DNA of 64,000 bases from Perca fluviatilis (taxonomy: Eukaryota > Chordata > Actinopteri > Perciformes > Percidae). A program made the translations under genes and the position numbers. This document shows, piece after piece, positions 41,160-52,124 of the stretch. The stretch lies in assembly GCF_010015445.1 (NCBI RefSeq), contig NC_053116.1, positions 5,159,568 through 5,223,567 of the forward strand, in the 5' to 3' direction. Within the stretch, counting starts at the first letter, position 1, and each line of letters begins with the position of its first letter. Under the pieces are notes generated by a model. It saw only the letters and a list, made by a program, of their open reading frames with translations, made no database searches and was not told the origin of the DNA.

Positions 41160-41760
41160 GGGTATATAGGGTAATTTTTTTTGTCATTTTGTTTTTGAGT
41201 GGTATGCATCCTCACTAACCTGGAAAAACTTGTAAACAGTAATTAATTTAGCGTGTCAGGTGAATACGTCTCCTGCAGTGGGGAGTCGGTGGGACTGCAG
41301 CGTTCTGTAACATTAGCTTCTTGTCTCATCTGGGGTCTGATAAACATTAAATTCATCAAATCCAGTGTCCATAACGCTATTTTACAATATATGTAGCTGT
41401 CATATTTCATGTAAACTACATGAGAGCAGTTTTCATGTTAAGGCTTTCGTCGCTGTTTGTCACTCTGCCTGAGAAACTGCTGTACTCTAATGATGAGGTG
41501 CTGTCACTGTTTCAGTTCCTCACCCTCAAAGGGGAGAGAGAGAGGATGACTGTTCGCTTGAGTTCAGTAAAGCAGACGGCTCTGCAGCCGTTTAATTACG
41601 ACTTTATTACTTTTTATAAACAGATATAGGAGCGGCGGTGCGCCGCTGTTACACGTATATAGCGGAAAACCTGATATAGGTGACAGTGTTAACCCCCTCG
41701 TTTTTACTTTGAAGTCACATCCTAAAATCTAACTTTAAATATAATTTATAACATGACTTG
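41160..41760. other. Intronic sequence, nothing recognised
   Basis: A 69-residue plus-strand frame at 41420 has no recognised domain. The rest is AT-rich. Confidence 0.45.
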
Positions 41761-41792
41761 GTTCAGACATAAAACACATATGCTTGACATAC

Positions 41793-42068
41793 CTTGCTGA
41801 CGGTGGTTTCTTTCTTTTTTGCTTTTTCCCCCCCTTCTTAGCCTTTTTCCCCCTTCTTATATTTCCTCCTCTTAGTCTTCTTCTTGTCGGAATCTGAATC
41901 AGATGATTCTGAGTCCGACTCAGAATCATCTGATTCTTTTTGAATCTTCCTCTTCTTTTTTTCTTAATGTCAGTTGATGAATCAGAGTAAGAAGAGTCCT
42001 GGGTGGATGTGTTCCCCCTTTCAGCATCATCATTGAAGTGTCTTTTTGACGTTTTCCTTTCTTGGGAC
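41793..42068 (-). pseudogene. CCDC106-like gene, middle exon (frameshifted)
   Basis: Bounded by an acceptor ending TTAG at 42069 and a donor AAG|GTATGTC at 41792. It encodes an acidic/serine then lysine-rich low-complexity region (RSQERKTSKRHFNDDAERGN; STQDSSYSDSSTDIKKKRR). A Ser-Asp-Glu repeat in a second frame suggests an indel near 41950. Similar S/D-E-rich and K-rich stretches are typical of CCDC106-like proteins. Whether the indel is real or a sequence error cannot be told. Confidence 0.5.
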
Positions 42069-42524
42069 CTAACAAACCAAGTGGGATATATCAATTACTT
42101 TGAAATTCATGCAAGCGCAAAGGATGCAAGGTTTGAAAGTCCACTAGATCAACCTCAGTTTTACACATATCGTAGACTGAAATGACAAACCGAACAGTGA
42201 GCTACCTTGACAAGGAGCAGGGGAAACTCTGAGTCACATAAAAACACCTTTGGCATGTTTATTAGAATGTGAAACTATACAAAAAATTACTATTATTCTG
42301 ATTTAAAGCTTTTGTTTTTGCTAAAACCACTTCCTCTCTTCATGTAGGCATACTCATTAGCTTGTTAGGCCATCATTTCTCTCATTCTCTATGGCTTGTC
42401 TAGCCAGGGAGGAGGGGCCAACTTTGAATACCAGTACATTATACCTTTAAATCACAAAACACAAAAAAAAATGTATGATGCATAATTCAAAACAAAATGG
42501 ATTCAATACCTGTAGCTCACTCAC

Positions 42525-42687
42525 CATCAGAAAGTTGAGTACGGAGAAAATCTCTTTCGTCAGAGCGTCTACTTTCTCCTCCAGGTTCTCAATCCTCAAT
42601 TTGAACAGTTTTATGTCCGATTGTGCTTTAAAAAGGTCTGCTTTAGCATAAGCCACATTAACTGTTGGGGCCACTGCAGTCTCATCA
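42525..42687 (-). CDS. CCDC106-like gene, upstream coiled-coil exon
   Basis: After an acceptor ending TGTAAG at 42688 the exon reads ETAVAPTVNVAYAKADLFKA and SDIKLFKLRIENLEEKVDAL, with heptads of Leu/Ile/Val forming a coiled coil. A good donor (CTGATG|GTGAGTGAG) closes it at 42524. The start codon exon would lie upstream and was not identified; an EnSpm end begins only 146 bp away, so the 5' end may be displaced or lost. Confidence 0.55.
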
Positions 42688-43339
42688 CTTACAATTAAGA
42701 CCAAACATATTCCAAAATGAATAAAATTTTCAATTGTACTTGTAATTTTTCCACAACACATAAGTGGTTCTTAACATTTTTAGACTCAAAGCACACTTAA
42801 ACTCAAACCAGATTATCAGGCACCAGTTTATACACTGTTTTTACAGGAAAACGCTGGCAGCTGTGGTTACCAGGGAATTCCTGTAAAAAATACAGCAGCA
42901 CAGAAGATAACTTTAATGACGAAATATGTACAAATGATTTACAGTGAATCAAATTACGGCTGAATCACATTAAAAAAAGCTGAAGTCTACAAAAAAAAAA
43001 AAAAAAGTGTTCATTTCACATAACCGTTGTATATAAATAAACCATTTCCTGTATTTTTTTACATGTAATAATTGCTTATTGTGCATCAATAAATGATAAA
43101 ATTAAAAGGGAAAGATCATACCAAAAACTAATTTAAACTGGTAGAACAGTAAAACTTTGCTGTTCTGTATATTACATAAAATCTATTCATAATGCTGTAT
43201 TGTTTTAATAATCAAGTTATAATGTATAATTTACTTATAAACCTCCGAAATGATTTATACTACGCCTACACCAAGACATGCAAAAACACATCTTGAGAAA
43301 AGACAAGAGGAAAATATCACTTTTGGGAAATTTATTTAA

Positions 43340-44400
43340 CAGCAATCGTCAATAGTCCAACAACTGGATGCATTTTTTTCTCAACGTATACAACAAACAA
43401 AGAAGCTACATGTAATGGTTCTTTTAACTATGACTGAATCCAAGTTGAAATACTCCAGAAGACTACCTTCTTTAAATCTGGACATTAGCCTCTTTAAATC
43501 TGGACATTTTCTGTCACAAACTTTACAGTCCTTCCAGAAAAATGTTTTTTTTGTGATTGTTGCAGGCAAAAATCCTTGATTATGCAGCACGTTTTCTTAA
43601 AAAATGCGATGGAATATGCGGGATATTTATGCAATTTTATGCAATGAAACTGCAGGAACTTGCAAAAACTGCGGTTTGATGAAAAAGAAAAAAAACAGTG
43701 ATCCCCCCCCCCCACCTGCTTTTCGATGATGTTCACGTCACGTAATTACGTCACTTCATAACATTCCCATGGCAACAGGGGAAAATGGCTGCTTGTGAAG
43801 TAAACGCAACATTTTTCAACTTTCTGCTAAGATATGACTTTTTTGCAACGAAAATGCGGGGATTATGGAATCATGTAAGCCCCGCATATTTTGCGCAGAA
43901 ATCGGCAATTTATGCGGCGAAAGTGCAGCTTATTTGAAAAAATGCGGCCCCCGCATAAATATGCGGACTTTGGCTGATTATGCATTGAATTACGCAATCG
44001 CATAATCACGTCTTTCTGGAGGGACTGACTTTAAGTGCCAGGCGCACAACAACCTAATTCACAACAATTCACGCTCTTCCTGTCTGGAATGTTCCACAGT
44101 ACGGCATAAAACAACTGGATGCATTTTTTTTTTCAACATATACAACATGCAAAGAAGCTACATGTAATGGTTCTTTTAACTATGACTGAATCCAAGTTGA
44201 AATACTCCAGAAGATTAGACTCTTTAAATCTGGACATTTTTCTGTCACAAACTTAAGTGCCAGGCGCACAACAACCACCCGATTCACAACAACCCACACT
44301 CTCCCTGTCTGCAATGTTCCACAGTATGGCATAAAACTTCTCCATGGAGACAATCAAGTGATGCCAACAGGCCAAGTTACAGGTCAGATCTGTGGAGAGG
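43340..44400. repeat. About 270-bp direct duplication, first copy interrupted
   Basis: AACAACTGGATGCATTTTTT and CTATGACTGAATCCAAGTTG occur near 43346/43430 and again near 44108/44190. After removing the hAT element at 43526-44027, the sequence continues with AAGTGCCAGGCGCACAACAA in both copies. The second copy ends near 44345. Confidence 0.8.
43526..44027. mobile_element. hAT MITE (CAGTCC(T/C)TCCAGAAA ends)
   Basis: Ends CAGTCCTTCCAGAAA and, inverted, CAGTCCCTCCAGAAA bound 502 bp. ACTTTA flanks both sides (43520-43525, 44028-44033). The intact duplicate at about 44250 shows the uninterrupted site, which makes the insertion certain. The interior repeats ATTATGCG words. Confidence 0.85.
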
Positions 44401-44634
44401 CGAGCCCCCACACAGTAAAAATGCACATTTGTTAAGATATTTTTTTACAATTAAAAACAGTTCTAATTGAATAAATGCAAGATAGATAGATTTTATACCA
44501 TACTATGGGACATTCCCGCAAAGCAAAAACATCTTCATGAAAACAAGCAGGTGGTGGACCCTGCACCTTTAAGAATTTAAAACAAAAAGGAGAACTCCGG
44601 GCAATTTTTCCGTTAATCTTGATCGCTATATGTA

Positions 44635-46256
44635 CAGTGCCTTGCGAAAGTATTCGGCCCCCTTGAACTTTTCGACCTTTTGTCACATTTCAGGCCTCAA
44701 ACATAAAGATATAAAACTGTAATTTTTTGTGAAGAATCAACAACAAGTGGGACACAATCATGAAGTGGAACGAAATTTATTGGATATTTCAAACCTTTTA
44801 AACAAATAAAAAACTGAAATATTGGGCGTGCAAAATTATTCAGCCCCCTTAAGTTAATACTTTGTAGCGCCACCTTTTGCTGCGATTACAGCTGTAAGTC
44901 GCTTGGGGTATGTCTCTATCAGTTTTGCACATCGAGAGACTGACATTTTTGCCCATTCCTCCTTGCAAAACAGCTCGAGTTCAGTGAGGTTGGATGGAGA
45001 GCGTTTGTGAACAGCAGTTTTCCGTACTTTCCACAGATTCTCGATTGGATTCAGGTCTGGACTTTGACTTGGCCATTCTAACACCTGGATATGTTTATTT
45101 GTGAACCATTCCATTGTAGATTTTGCTTTATGTTTTGGATCATTGTCTTGTTGGAAGACAAATCTCCGTCCCAGTCTCAGGTCTTTTGCAGACTCCATCA
45201 GGTTTTCTTCCAGAATGGTCCTGTATTTGGCTCCATCCATCTTCCCATCAATTTTAACCATCTTCCCTGTCCCTGCTGAAGAAAAGCAGGCCCAAACCAT
45301 GATGCTGCCACCACCATGTTTGACAGTGGGGATGGTGTGCTCAGGGTGATGAGCTGTGTTGCTTTTACGCCAAACATAACGTTTCGCATTGTTGCCAAAA
45401 AGTTCGATTTTGGTTTCATCTGACCACAGCACCTTCTTCCACATGTTTGGTGTGTCTCCCAGGTGGCTTTTGGCAAACTTTAAACAACACTTTTTATGGA
45501 TATCTTTAAGAAATGGCTTTCTTCTTGCCACTCTTCCATAAAGGCCAGATTTGTGCAGTATACGACTGATTGTTGTCCTATGGACAGAGTCTCCCACCTC
45601 AGCTGTAGATCTCTGCAGTTCATCCAGAGTGATCATGGGCCTCTTGGCTGCATCTCTGATCAGTCTTCTCATTGTATAGCTGAAAGTTTAGAGGGACGGC
45701 CGGGGTCTGTAGATTTGTAGTGGTCTGATACTCCTTCCATTTCAATATTATCGCTTGCACAGTGCTCCTTGGGATGTTTAAAGCTTGGAAAATCTTTTTG
45801 TATCCAACCGGCTTTAAACTTCTCCACAACAGTATCTCGGACCTGCCTGGTGTGTTCCTTGTTCTTCATGATGCTCTCTGCGCTTTACACGGACCTCTGA
45901 GACTATCACAGAGCAGGTGCATTTATACGGAGACTTGATTACACACAGCTGGATTCTATTTATCATCATTAGTCATTTAGGTCAACATTGGATCATTCAG
46001 AGATCCTCACTGAACTTCTGGAGAGAGTTTGCTGCACTGAAAGTAAAGGGGCTGAATAATTTTGCACGGCCACTTTTTCAGTTTTTATTTGTTAAAAAGT
46101 TTGAAATAGCCAATGAATTTCGGTCCACTTCATAATTGGGACCCACTTGTTGTTGATTCTTCACAAAAAATTACAGTTTTATATCTTTATGTTTGAGGGC
46201 CTGAAATGTGGCAAAAGGTCGAAACGTTCAAGGGGCCGAATACTTTCGCAAGGACT
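44635..46256 (-). mobile_element. Near-complete Tc1-like element
   Basis: TA at 44633-44634 and 46257-46258 flanks inverted ends of about 200 bp that start CAGTGCCTTGCGAAAGTATT / AGTCCTTGCGAAAGTATTCG. Its length, 1622 bp, is full size for a fish Tc1. The only clear damage is in the first quarter of the transposase. Confidence 0.9.
44854..45869 (-). pseudogene. Tc1-like transposase with intact catalytic domain, N-terminal frameshifts
   Basis: The 272-codon frame 45672-44854 holds the full DD34E catalytic domain: VLWSDETKIELFG (Asp 85), FVFQQDNDPKHKA (Asp 176) and SPDLNPIENLW (Glu 211), with 34 residues between the second Asp and Glu. It ends LTAVIAAKGGATKY and a stop. The DNA-binding part is present upstream in two other frames: MKNKEHTRQVRDTVVEKFKA from 45869, then KKIFQALNIPRSTVQAIILK. 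At least two indels separate these from the catalytic frame. Tc1 transposase acts alone to cut and paste at TA. This copy looks young, given the long intact frame and similar ends. Confidence 0.85.
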
Positions 46257-47818
46257 TATATAGAGTACTGTCGATAGAAAGAATCGAATGCGGTGCTAGC
46301 AACACTATTGCCGAGCTCCCACCTCAGCTAAAATGACAGTATTATGGGGGCATAAGATAAAGAGTTAATTAAAAAAGGGCCATTAAATGTTAACAAGATG
46401 CGTTTGTAACTAATCCATTGTTTAATTCACTCTCCCCTCTTAGCTGTAGCTCGTAACTGGGGGGTGATGAGTGTGTTCAGCCGGCTCGGTAATAATCATC
46501 ACGTTAGCAGTTCTTTATTTGTATTATATATATCCATTTTGTGTGCTTTGTTGTGAATTTATGCAGTCCTGCGTAGCCAGTTGTGTTGGCTAGCCCGGCG
46601 CCCTACTTTCCTCTCCCTGCCTGCCTGCCGCCGGCCGACAACAATCCACCAGGCGCCCGCTGGTGGTGGATGTCCTCCAGAGGACAGTTCATGCTACAGC
46701 GAAATATTGAAGTTTATTCCCCCCTCATAAATAGGTAATTGAGCACTGAAGTGATCCTATCAGTGACTATGTAACTACATGGAAACAGACCAAATGATGC
46801 CGGTTTCTTGTAATACTATTACGAATAGCGTTACTGAAGGCTAGCTCTAGCTCCATAGTTACGTTACTCCAAGCTTCTTCCCTTGTGAACACCTCCGTTC
46901 TTCACTCTTCACACACAACGCTCCGTTTACCTTTTCCTGCTACAACTGAATTCCCACGGGGCTTCAGCGCAAGGCTACAGCCTTCTGTAATGCTAGTTAC
47001 TTTACAAGAAACAGGCATCATTTGGTCTGTTTCCATGTAGTTACATAGTCTTTGATATGATCATAACCACTACAGTGCTCAATTACCTATTTATGAGGGG
47101 GGAATAAACTTCAATATTTCGCCGTGAAAGCATGAACTGTCCTCTGGAGGACATCCACCAGACCAGCGGGCGCCTGTGGATTGTTGTCGGCAGCGGCAGG
47201 CAAGGGAGGCGGGGAGGAAGTAGAAGGATGCCCGGTCGGGTCTGCTAACCTGGCTAAGGAAACTACCACACAATTCGCCACTGCAGAGACTCATATCCAC
47301 CAACGACAGCACACAAAATGGATATATATGCTACAAATACACATGGAACTGCTGTGTGATGATTATTACCGGAGCCTGGCTGAACACACTCACTCATCCC
47401 AGACGGCAGCTAGCAGCTAAGAGGGTAGGTGAATTTAAACAATGGCTAAGTTGCTAAACGCATCTTGTTGTCATGTAAGGGCCCTGTTCATGTTGCACAG
47501 ACATTTTAATTGCATTTTGTGTCTGTAAAGAGGCACAAAGACATTCTTTATCTTATGCCCCCATAACTGCCGTTTTAGCTGAGTGGGAGCTCTCGGCATT
47601 AGCTGCGTCAGCTCTGTGTTGCTAGCACCGATTCGGCTCGTTTTTTTTTTGCTATCGACAGTACTCATATACATATAGCGATCAAGATTAACGTAAAAAT
47701 TGCCCGGAGTTCTCCTTTAATTACTATAACACACATTGTGGATTTAAGAGAGTGAAAACTAACAGTACCTCTTCTGAAACAAACAGTCAGAGTCCACAGA
47801 AAGAGTCCATATTTAGGC

Positions 47819-47942
47819 TTAACGCCACTCGTGATCGGAGAGTTCCTGTATCAGCGTGAGGACTCAAGGGTTCACGTTGAGACGACGCTTGGAGTTTTTA
47901 TTCTCTACTTTGGTTCCTTTTTCTGGGTTTGAGAAAAAACAC
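47819..47942 (-). pseudogene. SAMD3-like gene, last exon
   Basis: After an acceptor (TTTATTCTACAG at 47943) the exon completes the codon left by the previous exon and reads CFFSNPEKGTKVENKNSKRR then LNVNP, an in-frame TGA near 47858, and VLTLIQELSDHEWR with a TAA stop at 47819-47821. This is the expected C-terminus of SAMD3-like fish proteins. Exon phase and content match the preceding exon (50290-50458), although 2.3 kb with a fold-back element and a CA repeat lie between. Confidence 0.7.
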
Positions 47943-47975
47943 CTGTAGAATAAAAGCATATTAATTGATCAGTTA

Positions 47976-47978
<3 letters not shown>

Positions 47979-48026
<48 letters not shown>
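47979..48026. repeat. (CA)n microsatellite
   Basis: About 24 CA units in the last intron of the SAMD3-like gene. Confidence 0.97.
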
Positions 48027-48028
<2 letters not shown>

Positions 48029-48317
48029 GAGAATGAGATCATCCTCATTTGACAAATAATCTGTCAACAATAAAGTGTCCATATGGAAATGTTCTTTGGT
48101 TACTAGTTTCACAAGTAGTCACTAGTGTAGCTGACCTTTGAACTTCAAGTGGACAAAGGGTGCCAGTCACCTTACGCCCTACGAAGCAGCTCGATTGGTT
48201 GGGGTTAGGCATTTCACCTTGAGTGGTTAAGGTTAGGTTAGGGGATTGGTCAGGGGATAGGACCTGTACATGTAAGCATGGACGCCTGGACAATAGTAGT
48301 GTGTGAATGCTATTGAA

Positions 48318-50176
48318 AGGGGTGATAGAATGATTATATAGGGTATTTTACACTCTTCCTTAAGGTCTCCTAATGGGGTATGTAACATTGGTTGGGCTGA
48401 AAATTGCCCGAATGCTATTTTATTTGGCCCTTAACTACCCTGTGAATATGGCTCTATTTGGAACAAGAGCTTTTCTTCCAAATATGGTATGCTAATGAAT
48501 ATTCAGAATGAGCTACGCGCTGATTGGTTTGAGCAAACTACATAGAAACATATGGGATACTCGGCAGCAGGCCTCATATTTCAGACACTGCAAAGTTATA
48601 CATTGTCGGGCTATTTCGTTATTAAATTCACTTCTGAGACTTTTTTAAGCGAGAAATCAACTATATAAAGCTCAAATATGGGCCGTTTTACGAAAATTGA
48701 TGGCTAATTGCAAATTTGGTAAGACTGTGTGTCGGAGTTCAGCTGCTGGTGCTGCCTCGCCGCCCGCTGGTGCTGCCTCGCCGCCCAGCCTGCCTTCCTT
48801 CACAGACCCCGGCCTGCTATTAGGTACTTGGAGCTCGGTCACGGCTGGCAGCCCACAGCAGGGACTACCAACACTGCTGCCCTGACACAGCTCCAGGGCC
48901 TTCAACTCCCCTCTTCCTGCTAGCTAAATTCCCCGTTGTGTGAGCGTGAGAGCGCCGTCAGCGAGCTTGTTACACCAGCAATCTCTTACCACATGTTACA
49001 CACGTCACGCCACTTATACAAAATCTAACTAAAGGTCTTATAAACCTAACAACGGTGTCCGATTTCAAGTTAATTAATATTTGTGAAGACTAGGCGTTTC
49101 GTTAGCTGTGACTGTCCCTTCAATGCTAGCTACAAATCACGGATAGTTAGCTTCCTTTTCGCCTTAATTCGAGTATATTTACAGTTTGAATTTCGTCGCG
49201 CCACTTACACGACATCTAACTAAATGTCTTATAAACCTAACAACGGTGTCCGATTTCAAGTTAATTAATTTTTGTGAATTCCAGAGGAATTCTAAGAGGA
49301 AGCTAGCTCTCATTGATAGAGCTCCATCCAGCCGCAGGCTCCATCAATGAGACTCACGGAAGCGGCGTTTATTTCCCCAATCGTTTGTTTAAATAACTCA
49401 ACACATTATAATTACACACATTAAAAGAGTAACTGGAACCTGTGGTAAGAGAATGCTGGTGTAACAAGCTCGCTGACCGCGCTTTCACTCACATACACCG
49501 GGCATTTAGCTAGCAGGAAGAGGGGAGTTGGAGGCCCTGGAGCTCTGTCAGAGCAGTGGCGTTTCGAGTCCATTAGCCCAAAACGGTGACTTTGCGCGGG
49601 TATGGAGTGCTGTGGGTTGCCAGCCGTGACTTGGCTCCATCTACCGCCCAGCAGGCCGGGGTCTCTGAAGGAAGGCAGGCCAGGCAGCGAGGCAGCTACA
49701 CAGGCAGCACCAGCCTCTGAACTCCGACACACAGTCGGACAAAATTTGCAATTAGACATCAATTTTCGTAAAACGGCCCGTATTTGACCTCTACATAGTT
49801 GATTTCTCGCATAAAAAAGTCTCAGAAGTGAATTTAATGGTAAAATAGCAGATGAACAATGTATACAATTTCTGAGATCTGCACGACCTAGATTCAGAAG
49901 ACTAACTGATCTCAGGTCAGTTGTGTAGCCAATGCAAATGTTGGGGCGTGACAAAGAGAAAGACTAGAGCCAAATGAGGAGGAGCCGCAATAGTTGACGT
50001 CAACTATGGGGCTCGTTGAGATTCGCCCGTTTTTAGAGGCAGTTTCAAATAGTGAGATTTGCAGAGAAAAGAGGTGTCAATGGGATTTAGAGGTTCTATG
50101 TATGTCCTAGTTACCCACTAAACTGTCATTATTCAACTATGACAAGGTAAAATCAGTTTTGCATTCTATCACCCCT
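48318..50176. mobile_element. Fold-back element with AGGGGTGATAG ends and TGAA duplication
   Basis: Perfect ends AGGGGTGATAGAATG are flanked by TGAA on both sides (48314-48317, 50177-50180). The arms (to about 49020 and from about 49430) share GAACTCCGACACACAG-type sequence in inverse orientation. The centre holds a direct repeat, CCTAACAACGGTGTCCGATT at about 49045 and 49240. It sits in the last intron of the SAMD3-like gene. The 177-codon frame at 49421-49954 is not supported as a gene. Confidence 0.8.
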
Positions 50177-50289
50177 TGAAGGGCGGGTCTTGGCATGGCC
50201 ATAGTGGGATAAAAGAATATTGCCTCTAGGTCCTAGAGTCCCAGGTCTGACAAATGAGTAAGCCATTTTTAGGTTTTAAGTTTACTCAC

Positions 50290-50458
50290 CTTTGAAGAAA
50301 CTCCAGAGTTGAAGCCAGCTCAGATGGATAATGGATGTTGAAACAGTAGTAGCTCCCGAACATAAGGCACAATGCAGAAATGAAGGAGGAGATGTTTGTG
50401 TTGGTATGGTTCTGATCCAGACTCAGCATGTACCTTGTTGAGGAATAGCAGGACTGTC
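50290..50458 (-). CDS. SAMD3-like gene, fourth... penultimate exon
   Basis: Bounded by acceptor TTTATAG (50459) and donor AAAG|GTGAGTAAA (50289). In the phase set by the previous exon it reads QSCYSSTRYMLSLDQNHTNT, NISSFISALCLMFGSYYCFN and IHYPSELASTLEFLQ, a hydrophobic, highly conserved part of SAMD3-like fish proteins. The exon is intact. Confidence 0.75.
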
Positions 50459-50571
50459 CTATAAACAAATTAACAGGTTATATTAATAAGCCCTGCACTC
50501 ACATGACAAATTCTACAAAAAGTGCAATAAAAAAAATAATAATAAAAAAAAGAGATATGAAACAGACTTAC

Positions 50572-51650
50572 CACAGACAATAACAGCAGGTGTCAGAGGC
50601 ACTTGCTCCAGTTGGACCTCTTCTGCCAGACCTGTATCTTCTACATGGAAGAACATTGACTCCTCCTTCTCATCAAAGTAGCTGAGCAGAAGCAGGAGCA
50701 TCTCTATCACATCATCTGAGCAGCCACCCTGCGGTCCCCGCATCCTCTGAAGCCTTGCATAATTCTGAAGGAACTTCTTGCTCTTGTTGAAACAAACTGT
50801 GGTCATGTAGTCGAGAAGCCTTTTTCCCTTCAAATCCAAATTTCGTGTGAATGTCTCTTTGAGGTCAATCCCAGTGAGTTCCTTGAAGTGTACGGACATG
50901 CCAAGATCATCAAACCAAAACGGCCACTCCTCTCTAAGGCATTTGATACTTTTTCCCTGGTTTACATGTTGACGCTGTGTGTAAAAAGTGGACTTCATTA
51001 GACATTTTACCTCCTCTGGATTAGCATCAGAGTGTTGGAACATCACCTTGAGTTTTTCCATCTTTTGTTGCTGGCTCTCTTGAGTTTCTTCAAGGGGCAG
51101 ACATTTTACATTCCATTTAATGCATCCGTAAGTGTCCTGCATTGCTGCTCTCTCTTCTAATGGGATCTCGTCTGTGTGGTCTGAGACATCAGTCTGAGGT
51201 TTTCTTTTTCTTATTTTGGGTGTTGAAGTGCGTCTCACATTTTCAATTCTGTTATGCAACTATTTGACACGGGAATAGTAGCCTGTTCCAACAATATCAC
51301 CCTCTATTACATCTTGCAGAGAATTGGGATATTTTGCCACCATTTTTTTGCAACGTCAGTTGAATGCTTTTTACCTACATGAGGGCATTTTTCCATCATC
51401 TCAGTCACAACAATCCAGACCATTTGCCTCCTCAGTTTTGGGCCTGGCCTTTTTCCCCTCTCCAAAGAATGCATCACTTCTTCAGGAAATTTACTCCATG
51501 GAATTTCAAAGTTGTCGTCCCACTGTGTGTCAAGTCCTGGGCTACTGGAGGAGGTTGATGATGAACTTCGGGGTGAAACGGAGAGCGATGACAGTGATTG
51601 GGTAGCTGAGGCTTCCAAAGATGATAGTGAGCTGTTCTCGGGAGTTTGGT
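50572..51650 (-). pseudogene. SAMD3-like gene, main exon (one frameshift, one stop)
   Basis: Acceptor TCATTTAAAG at 51651, donor CTGTG|GTAAGTCTG at 50571. It encodes a serine-rich linker (SSLEASATQSLSSLSVSPRS), a conserved block IPWSKFPEEVMHSLERGKRP, then HVGKKHSTDVAKK. In a run of seven A near 51345 the frame shifts. The next block ends in a TAG at about 51260 and is followed by LHNRIENVRRTSTPKIRKRK and a long helical region (EEWPFWFDDLGMSVHFKELT; LLLLLSYFDEKEESMFFHVE; EQVPLTPAVIVCG). The shift in a homopolymer could be a sequencing error; the TAG is a single C-to-T type change. Function of this C-terminal domain is unknown. Confidence 0.75.
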
Positions 51651-51760
51651 CTTTAAATGACAAAAAAAAAGAAAAAAGATTAGGATTCACACTGTACAAT
51701 ATTACACAATGTCCATGTGTGCTTTTGAATAGTTGTGTGTTGTATGGTGTTTCTACTTAC

Positions 51761-51971
51761 ATTTCTGTTTCCAAACAGAAAGAAGCCTTCTGGCTTGTAC
51801 AGGTCTTAATGCTGTCATCAAATCAGCCTCTGTTACAAAGCGTAGATCATCATACGTCTCGACTCCAATGGATTGCAAGTGCTCTTCCAGGATGTTTTTG
51901 TTTACTGCTGGAAGTTCTGGTAGGCCTTCCATGATGGCAATATCTAGGAAGGTTGGCTCTGAGTCACTCAT
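51761..51971 (-). CDS. SAMD3-like gene, first coding exon with SAM-like domain
   Basis: It starts MSDSEPTFLDIAIMEGLPEL and continues KNILEEHLQSIGVETYDDLR, FVTEADLMTALRPVQARRLL and SVWKQK, ending at a GTAAGTAGA donor. Residues about 25-70 have the helix pattern of a sterile alpha motif (SAM) domain, which forms oligomers or binds partners. The ATG lies 151 bp downstream of the transposase stop on the same strand. An upstream AG that would make this an internal exon is possible, but the transposase has its own AATAAA, so a separate gene is more likely. Confidence 0.7.
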
Positions 51972-52117
51972 ATTTGCAATGAAGAAGAAATGCCACCTTC
52001 AAACAGAACAGAAAAAAAATATACAGTACATACACTTAACAGAGCAGGGACATGCATCAGGTAACACTTATATTAATGTCAAACTATTTACAATGAGAAC
52101 TAAGTGAGCTTTAATTG

Positions 52118-52124
52118 GGCTTTA
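52118..52124 (-). terminator. AATAAA overlapping the transposase stop codon
   Basis: The minus strand reads GTGGCAAAATAAAGCCC, in which the TAA of the stop is part of AATAAA. It suggests the transposase transcript ends before the SAM gene. Confidence 0.45.

Larger units (their letters stand above)
39565..41160. mobile_element. hAT-derived fold-back with SINE copies in both arms, intronic
   Basis: It begins CAGGGCTCTAGATTGAGACC, a typical hAT end. The left arm (39575-40326) and right arm (40562-41155) are inverted copies separated by about 240 bp. Shared landmarks are CCTCTCCACGAACGAAGC near the outer parts and TATATCCTAGGCTATTTATT near the centre. Each arm carries the same tRNA-derived SINE. 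The arms differ by indels: 39700-39900 is longer on the left. The right terminus is worn away. It lies in an intron of the CCDC106-like gene. Confidence 0.75.
44588..47716. mobile_element. Large fold-back element, copy 1 (AGGAGAACTCCGGGCAATTT ends)
   Basis: Left end AGGAGAACTCCGGGCAATTT and right end its inverse ending GGAGTTCTCCT, with TTAA at 47717-47720 on the right; the left flank is AAAA, so the duplication is lost there. Two arms of about 600 bp surround a 350-bp centre that is also partly palindromic. The left arm is interrupted by a Tc1 at 44635-46256. A second copy of the family is at 54191-56655. No transposase. Confidence 0.85.

Noticed and set aside
49421..49954. 177-codon open frame on the minus strand
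   Set aside because: It lies across one arm and the centre of a TGAA-flanked fold-back, has no recognisable domain, and its inverted counterpart arm is not open in the same way. Best explained by base composition.
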